This document shows positions 1 through 8,058 of a stretch of DNA of 30,740 nucleotides, piece after piece. The stretch is from positions 1 through 30,740 of the forward strand of contig CAKZVT010000027.1 in the NCBI GenBank assembly GCA_937922435.1, given 5' to 3'. The position numbers and the translations under genes were made by a program. Source of the DNA: an uncultured Prevotella sp. (GTDB lineage: Bacteria; Bacteroidota; Bacteroidia; Bacteroidales; Bacteroidaceae). Every line of letters begins with the position of its first letter. Position 1 is the stretch's first letter. Below the pieces are notes generated by a model. That model saw only the letters and a list, made by a program, of their open reading frames with translations. It had not been told where the DNA came from and made no database searches.

Positions 1-9
1 AATTAGAAA

Positions 10-32
10 CCGCCGGATTGCAAATCCGGCGG
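10..32. terminator. Short GC-rich hairpin at the left edge
   Basis: Perfect 10-bp stem (ccgccggatt at 10-19, its complement at 23-32) with a 3-nt loop. Read on the minus strand it is followed by a moderately T-rich tail, so it could end a transcript. No neighbouring gene is visible on its left, so the direction is uncertain. Confidence 0.45.
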
Positions 33-135
33 AACAAATGCTTTCATTAATAGACTTTGTTTTTCATCCAACATGTTTGCGAATGAACCATGAAAGGTAA
101 CTTTTTGCATGACAAAAGGCCGCAAACGGCAACGC

Positions 136-172
136 AAAAGGCCGTGTTTTGCATTGCAAAACACGGCCTTTT
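136..172. repeat. 37-bp palindromic intergenic repeat (ggccg family)
   Basis: Perfect inverted repeat with 17-bp arms (aaaaggccgtgttttgc and complement) and a 3-nt loop (att). It is the exact reverse complement of the element at 20712-20748. Its A-run/T-run ends make it a candidate bidirectional terminator downstream of the helicase gene. It belongs to a family of related hairpins found only between genes in this window. Confidence 0.8.
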
Positions 173-252
173 ATAAACCATCTGATTATCAATCAGTTAC
201 AAATCATTCTCAAATCCCTTATCCATACTTCGCCAAACATCGTCAGCATACT

Positions 253-285
253 AAGCTCCCTCCCTTCGGGAGGGTTGGGGTGGGT
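253..285 (+). repeat. 33-bp GC hairpin repeat, copy 1
   Basis: Contains the hairpin ccctcccttcgggaggg followed by a ggttggggtgggt tail. The tail is repeated once more at 295-307 after a 9-nt spacer. Identical 33-bp copies lie at 28578-28610 (minus) and 28698-28730 (plus). It sits downstream of the helicase gene. A further partly repeated piece (gggtgttccctttgg) runs on to about 340. Confidence 0.8.
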
Positions 286-353
286 GTTCCCTTTGGTTGG
301 GGTGGGTGTTAGGTTGCCTGGTTTCGGGTGTTCCCTTTGGCCGGAATGGGTGC

Positions 354-2240
354 TTACTTCCTCGGCTTCCTCCGTGCCCATCCTTCCTCGCTGAAGTCGG
401 GCTCTTCGCCTACGAGCTTCACGTCCTTGCCGCCCGTGTTGAAAAACTGGCGCCAGTCGTCCTTGCGTCCGCTCTCCTGGAAGTCGGCCTCGGCCTTCTT
501 GCGGCGGCGCTCCGAGCGCTCTCCGCCCTCGTAGTCGCGCCGCTTCGACTTCTTCTCGAAGCTGCCCGGCTTGTCGTTCTTCCACGCGCCGCGCTGCGGT
601 TTGCTGTCGCGGTCGGCGTCGTTGCAGCGCACCTGGCGGCCCTTGTACGTAGTTCCGTCGAGCGCGCGCATCACCTTCACCGCGTCCTTCTCGGGCACTT
701 CGAAGTACGACATCTTCGACATCAGGTCGATTGCGCCTATTTCCTGCCGTCCGCCGCGCATGTTGCGGTTGACGAACTGCATCAGCTCGCCCGGGTAGAA
801 GCCGTCGGCCTTGCCAAGGTTGATGAACAGGCGGCGGTAGCCGGCCTCCGCCTTGTGCGTGCGCTTGCGCTCGTCGCTGGTGCGCTCCTTCTTTTTCTTT
901 TCGCCGCGGCCGGTAGGTTTCTCTATCTCGGGCGCGTCGGCGTAGTATGCGAGGAACTTGCCGAACTCGAGGCTGACTATTTTCTTGATTACGTCTTCCT
1001 TGTCGATGAACTCGAAGTAGCGGTTGATGTCGTCCATGAAGGGCGCTATTTCCTCGTCGTTCACGTCGGTCTTGACAATCTGGTCCATCACCTTGTACAG
1101 CTGCTTCTTGCAGATTTCCTCGGCCGACGGAATGTCTCCCTGCACGAAGTCCTTGCCGATGGTCTTCTCTATGGCGCGTATTTTCGACTTCTCACGTGTG
1201 TGTACAATCGAGATTGACGTTCCCTTCTTGCCCGCGCGGCCAGTACGTCCGCTGCGGTGGGTGTAGCTCTCGATGTCGTCGGGCAGTCCGTAGTTGATGA
1301 CGTGCGTTAGGTCGTCCACGTCGAGGCCGCGCGCGGCCACGTCGGTAGCCACGAGCAGCTGCGTGAGGTGCTGGCGGAACTTCTGCATCGTGAGGTCGCG
1401 CTGCGCCTGCGAGAGGTCTCCGTGCAGCGACTCGGCGTTGTATCCGTCGTGGATTAGCTTGTCGGCTATTTCCTGCGTCTCGCGCTTCGTGCGGCAGAAT
1501 ATTATTGCAAAGATTTTCGGGTAGTAGTCAACTATGCGCTTCAGTGCGAGGTACTTGTCCTTGGCGTTCACCATATAATATATGTGGTTGACGTGTTCGG
1601 CGCCCTCGTTGCGGCTTCCCACGACTATTTCCTTCGGGTCGGTAAGGTAGTTGCGGGCAATTTTCTCTATTTCGCGGCTCATCGTAGCCGAGAAGAGCAG
1701 CGTGTTGCGGTCTTTGGGCACGCCTGCCAGTATTTCGTCGATGCTCTCGGAGAAGCCCATGTTGAGCATCTCGTCGGCCTCGTCGAGCACGACGTTCTTC
1801 ACCGCCTCGAGCTTCGCCACGCCGCGGTGCATCAGGTCGATGAGTCGTCCCGGGGTGGCTACGATGATTTGCGCTCCCTTCTTCAGCGAGCGTATTTGGT
1901 TCTCTATGGACGTTCCGCCGTAAACGGGCACGATGTGTATGCCGTCCATGTACTTTGAAAAGTCCTTCAGGTCATCGGCAATCTGAAGGCACAACTCCCT
2001 CGTAGGGCTAAGCACTATGGCCTGCGTCTGGCGCACGCGAGAGTCGGTGCGCTGCAATACCGGTATGCCGAAAGCCGCCGTCTTGCCCGTGCCGGTCTGC
2101 GCCAGGGCTATGACGTCGTTCCTGTTTCCCAACAGATACGGTATTACTTCCTCTTGTACAGGCATTGGCTGCTCGAAGCCCAATTCCTCGATGGCGCGGC
2201 GTATTTCCTCGCTCACGCCCAATTCTTCAAATGTCTTCAA
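354..2240 (-). CDS. DEAD-box RNA helicase with DbpA-type C-terminal RNA-binding domain
   Basis: ATP-dependent cytoplasmic RNA helicase of the DeaD/CsdA type, a family involved in ribosome assembly and RNA unwinding, especially in the cold. With a TTG start at 2240 it has 628 residues. It carries the Q motif (about 2-29), AQTGTGKT (47-54), PTREL (79-83), DEAD (153-156), SAT (184-186), ARGLD (303-307) and HRSGRTGR (328-335). A DbpA-like RRM fold covers about 467-541 and is followed by a very basic, disordered tail. The TTG is chosen because homologous proteins begin MKTFEELG and because a consensus promoter lies just upstream (2311-2341). The first ATG in frame, at 2402, lies upstream of that promoter and would add a non-conserved 54-residue leader. 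It is monocistronic as far as seen. deaD would be a reasonable name, but the exact subfamily is not certain. Confidence 0.93.
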   Translation of the reverse strand: MKTFEELGVSEEIRRAIEELGFEQPMPVQEEVIPYLLGNRNDVIALAQTGTGKTAAFGIPVLQRTDSRVRQTQAIVLSPTRELCLQIADDLKDFSKYMDGIHIVPVYGGTSIENQIRSLKKGAQIIVATPGRLIDLMHRGVAKLEAVKNVVLDEADEMLNMGFSESIDEILAGVPKDRNTLLFSATMSREIEKIARNYLTDPKEIVVGSRNEGAEHVNHIYYMVNAKDKYLALKRIVDYYPKIFAIIFCRTKRETQEIADKLIHDGYNAESLHGDLSQAQRDLTMQKFRQHLTQLLVATDVAARGLDVDDLTHVINYGLPDDIESYTHRSGRTGRAGKKGTSISIVHTREKSKIRAIEKTIGKDFVQGDIPSAEEICKKQLYKVMDQIVKTDVNDEEIAPFMDDINRYFEFIDKEDVIKKIVSLEFGKFLAYYADAPEIEKPTGRGEKKKKERTSDERKRTHKAEAGYRRLFINLGKADGFYPGELMQFVNRNMRGGRQEIGAIDLMSKMSYFEVPEKDAVKVMRALDGTTYKGRQVRCNDADRDSKPQRGAWKNDKPGSFEKKSKRRDYEGGERSERRRKKAEADFQESGRKDDWRQFFNTGGKDVKLVGEEPDFSEEGWARRKPRK

Positions 2241-2310
2241 TCTAAAAAAATTATGTATAAAAAACTGCAGTTGCGCCAAACGTTCAAGCTCCGTTTGGCT
2301 TTCACGGGTG

Positions 2311-2341
2311 CAAAGATAGTGCAAGCCGAGGGAACTGCAAA
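2311..2341 (-). promoter_or_regulatory. Consensus Bacteroidetes promoter for the helicase gene
   Basis: On the minus strand TTTG (2338-2341) is followed after exactly 19 nt by TATCTTTG (2311-2318), a full match to TTTG-N19-TAnnTTTG. Transcription would start near 2303-2306, leaving a leader of about 65 nt before the TTG codon. Confidence 0.8.
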
Positions 2342-2402
2342 ATAAATGCGAGAAAAAAAGGGGAAAAGCCCCCTCCCGGCCTCTATGGAAGCCCCCACCC
2401 AA

Positions 2403-2833
2403 CCTCCCCGAGGGGAGGAGACAGGGCGTGATACCTATCCTCAGCCACTCTCCAAGGGAAGTGTGCTTTATATGCTTTAGCAGCTTGTTACGCTGCCTTG
2501 GCGTATTAGGCCCGTCAGGCTTATCGGGCTTATTAGGCCCAATAAGCCTGATGTGCTAAATGCGCCTGATAAGCCGCTGATAATCAGGTGGTTGCCAAAA
2601 GGCCGTCTTTTAGCCTGCAAAACGTGGCCTTTTACCGTGCGATTGACGGCCTTTTGCAAGGCGAAAGGCCGTCAATCGGGTTCTGCCTATTCGGCTCATC
2701 AGGCCCATTAGGCTAATAAGCCCGATGAGCCTGATGTGCCGGATGGGCTTGACAAGTATGCTGGCAAAGTGCAGGGTTTTGCCTTCGGCCGACGCGTTTT
2801 TGCCGATGGAAAGGGGTTTTGCGGTTTAATATG
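2403..2833. repeat. Repeat-rich intergenic region with four hairpins
   Basis: No gene is supported here; the only open frame is made of repeats. Seen in order: a 9-bp hairpin (caggcttat, 2516-2524 with 2542-2550); an imperfect ggccg-family hairpin (2597-2611 with 2619-2633); a perfect 15-bp-arm hairpin (cgattgacggccttt, 2640-2654 with 2664-2678); and an 8-bp hairpin (ggctcatc, 2693-2700 with 2724-2731) inside an aggctnatnaggcc-like repeat. The last type recurs at 17704-17784. Confidence 0.7.
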
Positions 2834-2927
2834 CGTCCACTTTTTGCAGATGGTAACGTTTCCGTTAACATATTGATTTACAGTGAGATAACTTCCGATA
2901 GTGCGCCGCCGCCGTCCACTTTTTGCA
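2834..2927 (+). repeat. 15-bp direct repeat pair upstream of susC
   Basis: cgtccactttttgca occurs at 2834-2848 and again at 2913-2927, 79 bp apart. The second copy ends ten bases before the -33 region of the susC promoter. Between them lies a small hairpin (taacg at 2854-2858, cgtta at 2863-2867). The position fits a regulator binding site, but this is inferred; a shorter piece (actttttgca) also occurs at 100-109, so it may be part of a dispersed repeat. Confidence 0.5.
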
Positions 2928-2936
2928 TTTGCGGGC

Positions 2937-2967
2937 TTTTTCCTGTTGCTTATTCAAGATAATTTTG
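2937..2967 (+). promoter_or_regulatory. Predicted susC promoter
   Basis: TAATTTTG (2960-2967) matches the TAnnTTTG box. TTTT stands 19 nt upstream, at 2937-2940, in place of TTTG. The predicted leader is about 45 nt and ends in an A-rich stretch before the ATG at 3019. Confidence 0.6.
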
Positions 2968-3018
2968 CAACACGGATATCATGAAAACAATCCTTAAACT
3001 AAAACCAAACTTTAAGTT

Positions 3019-6000
3019 ATGAAAAAGTGTAAGTCATTCATCCTGACGTTGCTGGTCTCGTTGGTGTCCATGACGATGTACGCGCAAGAGTTTGTATGCT
3101 CGGGTACTGTCGTCGACGATGCCGGCGAGCCTATCATCGGCGCCTCAATCTTCCAGAAAGGAAGCACACAGGGCGCAGTCTCCGACCTTGACGGAGCGTT
3201 CAAGTTGGCACAAGTGCCCGAAGGCAGTACGATAACCATATCGTACATAGGGTACAAGACGGTCGAGGCCAAGGCCGCGGCAGGCATGCGCATCGTCATG
3301 CACGAGGACAACGCCACGCTCAACGAGCTTGTCGTGGTGGGTTACGGCGTGCAGAAGAAGAGTGTCGTGACGGCCTCCATAGCCAAGGTTGGCTCTGACG
3401 AGCTGGGCATGACGGCACCCGTCCGCATGGACAACGCCCTGAAGGGCCTCGCCGCCGGCGTCACCGTAACGTCGTCTTCGGGACAGCCGGGAGCGGCGGC
3501 GAAAATCCGCGTGCGCGGTATCGGCACCATCAACAACTCCGACCCGCTCTACATCGTCGACGGAATGCCCATCGAGGGCGGCCTCGACTACGTAAACCCG
3601 AGCGACATCGAGAGTATCGAGGTGCTCAAGGACGCCGCCTCGGGCGCAATCTACGGTGCGCGTGCGGCCAACGGCGTAGTGCTGGTCACCACCAAGAGCG
3701 GCACGAAGGGCAAGGTGAAGGTCAACTACAACTTCTCTTACGGATGGCAGAGCAAGTGGCGCAAGCGCGACCTCCTCAACGCTACGGAGTACGCCGTGAT
3801 GATGAACGAGGGGTACACCAACGCCGGCATGGAGGCTCCCTACGCCGACCCCTACAATCTTACCGACGCCATGGGGCGTCCCGTCACCACGGGTACGGAC
3901 TGGCAGGACGAGGTGTTCTACGACAATGCGCCCGTAGTAAACCATGATGTCACCTTGAGCGGAGCTTCCGACAATGTGAATTACTACCTGTCGCTCGGCT
4001 ACTACACGCAGGACGGCATCGTCGGCGGTAACTTCAACCGCTCCAACTACCAGCGCCTTTCTCTGCGCAGCAACACCAAGTACAAGGTGTTCGACGAGTC
4101 CAAGAAGCGCAACTGGCTCAACAAGCTCGACGTCACGGTGAACCTCGCTTACGCCCGCGTCAAGAGCCGCAACATCGAGGTCAACTCGCAGTTCGGCTCG
4201 CCGCTCGGCGCCGCCCTGGCCCTCTCGCCAATCCTTACGCCCACGCTTAGCGGCGCCGCCGCCGAGGCACAGGACGAGTATTACCGCCAGACACAGCCCG
4301 ACTATCCCGGCCCTATATTGTCGCCGTCGGGCGAACCGTACACCATATCAGGAACGATGTTCAACGACATGGCCAACCCTCTGGCTATGCTCTCGCTCCC
4401 CGGAGCGCTGAACTGGACAAACAAGTTCGTCGCCAACTTCGCGGCCGAGCTGCAGATATGGGACGGATTGAAGTACCGCATATCCTACGGGGCCGACATG
4501 TACTTCTGGGGTAACGAGAGCCACACCGAGCTTTACTACCTCACCACCAGCAACAAGGCCACCCACACCAGCGCGTCGCAGGAGAGCGACCGCAGCACGG
4601 TGTGGCAGCTTGAGAACGTGCTGACATACGACAAGACCATTGGCGACCACTCGTTCAACGTCGTCCTCGGACAGTCGGCCATGAAGAACACCGGCTGGAC
4701 GCTCGGCGCAAGCCGCCGCGGACTCATCGACCTGTCAAAGCCTTACATCAACTTCGCCAGCGGACTGGCCGAGAACGGCGACCGCGACGGCTGGGGCGGA
4801 CCGTCGAACCCTCACACGCTATCGTCGCTCTTCGCCCGACTGAGCTACAACTACGCCGAGCGGTACATGTTCCAGGCCACCGTGCGACGCGACGGCTCAA
4901 GCCGCTTCGGCACAAACAACAAGTACGCTACGTTCCCCTCGTTCTCGCTGGGATGGAACGTCACCAACGAACCGTTCATGCAGAAGCGCCCCTCTTGGCT
5001 TACCAACATGAAGCTGCGTGCCAGCTGGGGCAAGAACGGTAACGAGAACATAGACGACTTCCGCTACGCCGTCTTCACCGCGACGGGCAACAACTACGTG
5101 CTGGGACGCGGCGAGAGCGTGGTAAACGGCGTCAAGGCCAACGGCTTGTCGAACCCCGACCTGAAGTGGGAGGAGTCGGAACAGACCGACATCGGCCTCG
5201 ACCTGGGCTTCCTTAACAACGCCCTCACGTTCTCAATGGACTACTACATCAAGAGAACCAACGGCATGCTTATGACAATGAACATACCGTCGTACGTGGG
5301 AGAGTCAAAGCCCATTGGCAACGTCGGCAAGATGGAAAACTCCGGTGTGGAGTTTGAGCTGGGCTACAAGTTCCGCGTGGCCGACGCCACTTTCAACATC
5401 CGCGGCAACGCCTCATACCTGATGAACAAGCTCATCGAGCTTGGCAACGACACAGGTTGGGCTTCATACGACTCCTTCATCAACGTGGGTACAATCACAC
5501 GCGCCATGAACGGCGAGCCGTTCCCTTACTTCTACGGTCTCAAAACGGCCGGAATCTTCCAGACACAGGAGGAAATCGACGCCTACGTAGGCCCGACGGG
5601 CGAGCCCATACAGCCCAACGCCAAGCCCGGATACGTGCGCTTCGTCGACCTTAATAACGACGGAAAGATTGACGACAACGACCGAACGAAAATAGGAAAG
5701 GGCATGCCCGACTGGACGTTCGGCTTCAATTTCACCGCCGCATGGCGCGGACTCGACTTCGCGATGATGTGGCAGGGCACTGCCGGCAACGACGTGTTTG
5801 ACGCCACAAGGCGAATCGACATCAACTCAATCAACCTGCCCTCGTATATGCTCGGCCGCTGGACGGGCCCCGGCACGTCAAACAAGTACCCCATCTTCAT
5901 CGTGGGCGACGCGTCGGACAACTGGAAATCATCCGACCTCTACGTGCACGACGCTTCATACCTGCGCCTGAAGAACATAGAGCTTGGCTACACACTGCCG

Positions 6001-6189
6001 CAGAAACTCACCCAAAAGGTGTTTGTCAACAGGCTGCGCGTGTACGTATCTGCCGAGAACCTCCTCACGTTAACCAAGTACCACGGCTTCGACCCGGAAA
6101 TATCCTCCGGCGGAACGTCGCTCGGCGTGGATTACGGAGTGTATCCGCAGGCCCGCGTCTGGCGTGTAGGTTTCAATCTTGAGTTCTAA
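3019..6189 (+). CDS. SusC-like TonB-dependent outer membrane glycan transporter
   Basis: Outer membrane barrel that imports oligosaccharides with energy from TonB, working with the SusD partner encoded next. The 1056 residues begin with a Sec signal peptide (about 1-23). A carboxypeptidase-regulatory-like beta domain covers about 25-95, and the typical LNELVVVGYG stretch is at 101-110. The plug domain covers about 111-230 (RVRGIGTINNSDPLYIVDG, 164-182; SGAIYGARAANGVV, 208-221). A long beta barrel follows and ends in phenylalanine, as usual for BAM substrates. There is no N-terminal STN signalling domain, so control through an ECF sigma/anti-sigma pair is unlikely; this agrees with the separate regulator at 12815. 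The length is typical for the family. The glycan cannot be read from the sequence. Confidence 0.96.
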   Translation: MKKCKSFILTLLVSLVSMTMYAQEFVCSGTVVDDAGEPIIGASIFQKGSTQGAVSDLDGAFKLAQVPEGSTITISYIGYKTVEAKAAAGMRIVMHEDNATLNELVVVGYGVQKKSVVTASIAKVGSDELGMTAPVRMDNALKGLAAGVTVTSSSGQPGAAAKIRVRGIGTINNSDPLYIVDGMPIEGGLDYVNPSDIESIEVLKDAASGAIYGARAANGVVLVTTKSGTKGKVKVNYNFSYGWQSKWRKRDLLNATEYAVMMNEGYTNAGMEAPYADPYNLTDAMGRPVTTGTDWQDEVFYDNAPVVNHDVTLSGASDNVNYYLSLGYYTQDGIVGGNFNRSNYQRLSLRSNTKYKVFDESKKRNWLNKLDVTVNLAYARVKSRNIEVNSQFGSPLGAALALSPILTPTLSGAAAEAQDEYYRQTQPDYPGPILSPSGEPYTISGTMFNDMANPLAMLSLPGALNWTNKFVANFAAELQIWDGLKYRISYGADMYFWGNESHTELYYLTTSNKATHTSASQESDRSTVWQLENVLTYDKTIGDHSFNVVLGQSAMKNTGWTLGASRRGLIDLSKPYINFASGLAENGDRDGWGGPSNPHTLSSLFARLSYNYAERYMFQATVRRDGSSRFGTNNKYATFPSFSLGWNVTNEPFMQKRPSWLTNMKLRASWGKNGNENIDDFRYAVFTATGNNYVLGRGESVVNGVKANGLSNPDLKWEESEQTDIGLDLGFLNNALTFSMDYYIKRTNGMLMTMNIPSYVGESKPIGNVGKMENSGVEFELGYKFRVADATFNIRGNASYLMNKLIELGNDTGWASYDSFINVGTITRAMNGEPFPYFYGLKTAGIFQTQEEIDAYVGPTGEPIQPNAKPGYVRFVDLNNDGKIDDNDRTKIGKGMPDWTFGFNFTAAWRGLDFAMMWQGTAGNDVFDATRRIDINSINLPSYMLGRWTGPGTSNKYPIFIVGDASDNWKSSDLYVHDASYLRLKNIELGYTLPQKLTQKVFVNRLRVYVSAENLLTLTKYHGFDPEISSGGTSLGVDYGVYPQARVWRVGFNLEF

Positions 6190-6201
6190 AAGTAGCGACG
6201 G

Positions 6202-6218
6202 TGCGGGGTGCGCCCGCA
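6202..6218 (+). promoter_or_regulatory. Small hairpin between susC and susD genes
   Basis: tgcggg (6202-6207) pairs with cccgca (6213-6218) in the 48-nt gap. There is no T-run, so it is more likely an mRNA stability or processing element than a terminator. This is a weak inference. Confidence 0.3.
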
Positions 6219-6237
6219 TCTCAAACAACAATCAACA

Positions 6238-7785
6238 ATGAAAGCAATGAAGACAATCAACATATTCGCCGGCCTCGCGCTGGCGGCGTCGGTGGCGCTG
6301 ATGTCATGCAGCGACGACTTCCTCGATGTCACTCCGCCCACGCAAACACCGATAGAAGAGTACTTTACCACCGAGGAACATGTGTACGAGGCGCTGATAG
6401 CAGCCTACGACCCGCTGCACTGGCCCGACTGGGACGGCGCGCAGTACAACTCCATCAACCTGATGAGCGACATCATGGCAGACGACATCTGGCCCGGCGG
6501 AGCAAGCCGCAACGACAACCAGTACATGCACCTTATGATGAACTATGAGGCCAATCCGGAGAACTGCATGACCGGACTCTGGAGCGACGAGTACAGCGGA
6601 GTGAAGCGGTGCAACGACGTGCTGACGTATCTCGGGTGGGCCGCCGACAACATCAGCCAGGAAAAGCGTGAATCGTGGAAAGCCCAGGCACGTGTGCTCA
6701 GGGCCTACTATTACTGCAACCTGTGGAAGTTCTGGGGCAACATACCCTTCTACATGGAGAATCTCGGTATGCCTTACCTTGCCGAGCAGAAGAAGGCCGA
6801 CGACGTGTACGAGGCCGTTATAACCGACCTTGAGGACGTAATCGGCACCGGAGTGCTGCCAATGAGGTGGGAAGACACGGCCTCGGAGTACAACGTGGGC
6901 AAGGTGTCGCAGGCTATGGCTTACATGCTTTACACCGAGATGGTGATGTACCAGAACGACGAGAGCCGTTACTCTAAGGCGCTGGGATATATGAGGAAGA
7001 TAATAGACGACCCTGACTACGACCTGCTTGACAGCTACGCCGATATCTTCGAGGAGAGCGGCGAGTGGGGCAAAGAGTCGATTTTCGAGGTGAACTACAA
7101 GGACGACAACGCCATGCGCTCGTGGGACACGCCGCTCGTGGCCGGCGGCACGGTGCTGCCCCGCCTTATCAGTCCGAGCGCATGGGCGCCCAATCCGGGC
7201 GACGACTGCGGCGTTGTCAACGGCTGGGGATTCGGCCCTGTGCGCACGGAGGCTTACAAGATGTACGCCAAGGGCGACACGCGCCGCGATGTCACATGCT
7301 TCGACGCCAACGCCCACGGCACCTACGAGCACCGCTACCAGGACACGGGCTACTTCCTCGGAAAGTATATCGGCAAGTCGGAGAACAACAAGGACCAGTC
7401 TGCCGACGACGACCTTAACTTCAACAACAACCTGCGCGTGTACCGTTACGCCGAGACGCTGCTCAACGCCGCCGAGCTGATTGTGCGCACGGGAGGCGAC
7501 ACGGGCGAGGCAAGCCGCTACCTTAACAAGGTGCACCACCGCGCCGGACTTACCGACGACGTAGCCCCGACGATAGACAACATCGTGCAGGAGCGCCGCC
7601 TCGAGTTCGTGGGCGAGGGCAAGCGCTACTGGGACTTGGTGCGCACGGGCAAGGCCGCTGCCACACTCGTGCCTGACCAGTACAACTACCGCACCAACGC
7701 CTGGAGCGAGTCGAAGAAGTACCTGCCCATACCGCAGTCTGAAATGGACGCCGCACAGGGCACGCTCACGCAGAACGATTATTGA
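6238..7785 (+). CDS. SusD/RagB-like glycan-binding outer membrane lipoprotein
   Basis: Surface lipoprotein that caps the SusC channel and captures glycan. From ATG 6238 it has 515 residues. A lipoprotein signal peptide ends at ALMSC, with Cys24 as the acylated residue. It is followed by SDDFLDVTPPTQ, a typical mature SusD start. The C-terminal half shows the family blocks NNLRVYRYAETLLNAAEL, an N-K-V-H-x-R-A-G-L stretch, ERRLEFVGEGKRYWDLVRTG and YLPIPQSEMD. An upstream in-frame ATG at 6208 would add ten hydrophilic residues before the signal peptide and is not favoured; ATG 6247 is also possible. The gap to the susC gene is 48 nt, so the two are surely co-transcribed. TPR-like helices are expected from the family fold. 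Confidence 0.95.
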   Translation: MKAMKTINIFAGLALAASVALMSCSDDFLDVTPPTQTPIEEYFTTEEHVYEALIAAYDPLHWPDWDGAQYNSINLMSDIMADDIWPGGASRNDNQYMHLMMNYEANPENCMTGLWSDEYSGVKRCNDVLTYLGWAADNISQEKRESWKAQARVLRAYYYCNLWKFWGNIPFYMENLGMPYLAEQKKADDVYEAVITDLEDVIGTGVLPMRWEDTASEYNVGKVSQAMAYMLYTEMVMYQNDESRYSKALGYMRKIIDDPDYDLLDSYADIFEESGEWGKESIFEVNYKDDNAMRSWDTPLVAGGTVLPRLISPSAWAPNPGDDCGVVNGWGFGPVRTEAYKMYAKGDTRRDVTCFDANAHGTYEHRYQDTGYFLGKYIGKSENNKDQSADDDLNFNNNLRVYRYAETLLNAAELIVRTGGDTGEASRYLNKVHHRAGLTDDVAPTIDNIVQERRLEFVGEGKRYWDLVRTGKAAATLVPDQYNYRTNAWSESKKYLPIPQSEMDAAQGTLTQNDY

Positions 7786-7871
7786 TTGCGGCGCGCTGTC
7801 AGCGCCTGTCTGGCAGCTGTCGCCAGCCTGTGAATTTGCCGCTGTGATAGCGGTGATGTCTGCTTCATCAT

Positions 7872-7956
7872 GTGAAAGGCCGTCTTTCGGCTTGCCGTTT
7901 GCGGCCTTTCACGCTGTAAAAGACGGCAAATGGCACGCTCATTGGCCGTCTTTTAC
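7872..7956. terminator. Two tandem hairpins after the susD gene
   Basis: Two different perfect stems stand side by side: gtgaaaggccg (7872-7882 with 7902-7912, 11 bp) and gtaaaagacggc (7916-7927 with 7945-7956, 12 bp, with a T-run at the 3' end). They separate the SusC/SusD unit from the GH3 genes and probably reduce read-through. The rest of the 273-nt gap (7786-8058) shows only a GC-rich repeat-like piece at 7790-7860 and the promoter below. Confidence 0.6.
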
Positions 7957-7993
7957 AAAAGCCTTTCTACAGAGACATTTGTCGATGTTAGGT

Positions 7994-8024
7994 TTCGTGG
8001 TACAAATAAAATATCGTAAATTTG
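7994..8024 (+). promoter_or_regulatory. Predicted promoter for the GH3 gene pair
   Basis: TAAATTTG (8017-8024) is a full TAnnTTTG match. The -33 position holds TTCG with 19-nt spacing, or TTTC with 20-nt spacing, so that half is weaker. It suggests that the hydrolases can be transcribed apart from the SusC/SusD genes. Confidence 0.55.
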
Positions 8025-8058
8025 TGCGATGGAAGCATAACCTTACAAATACTGACAT

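Noticed and set aside
354..1217. Plus-strand open frames of up to 306 residues opposite the helicase
   Set aside because: They lie antisense to a gene with all helicase motifs and show only codon-shadow composition (Leu/Val/Ala-rich with no motif).
2477..2659. 60-residue minus-strand open frame between the helicase and susC genes
   Set aside because: It consists of intergenic repeats and hairpins, and its translation has no gene-like features.
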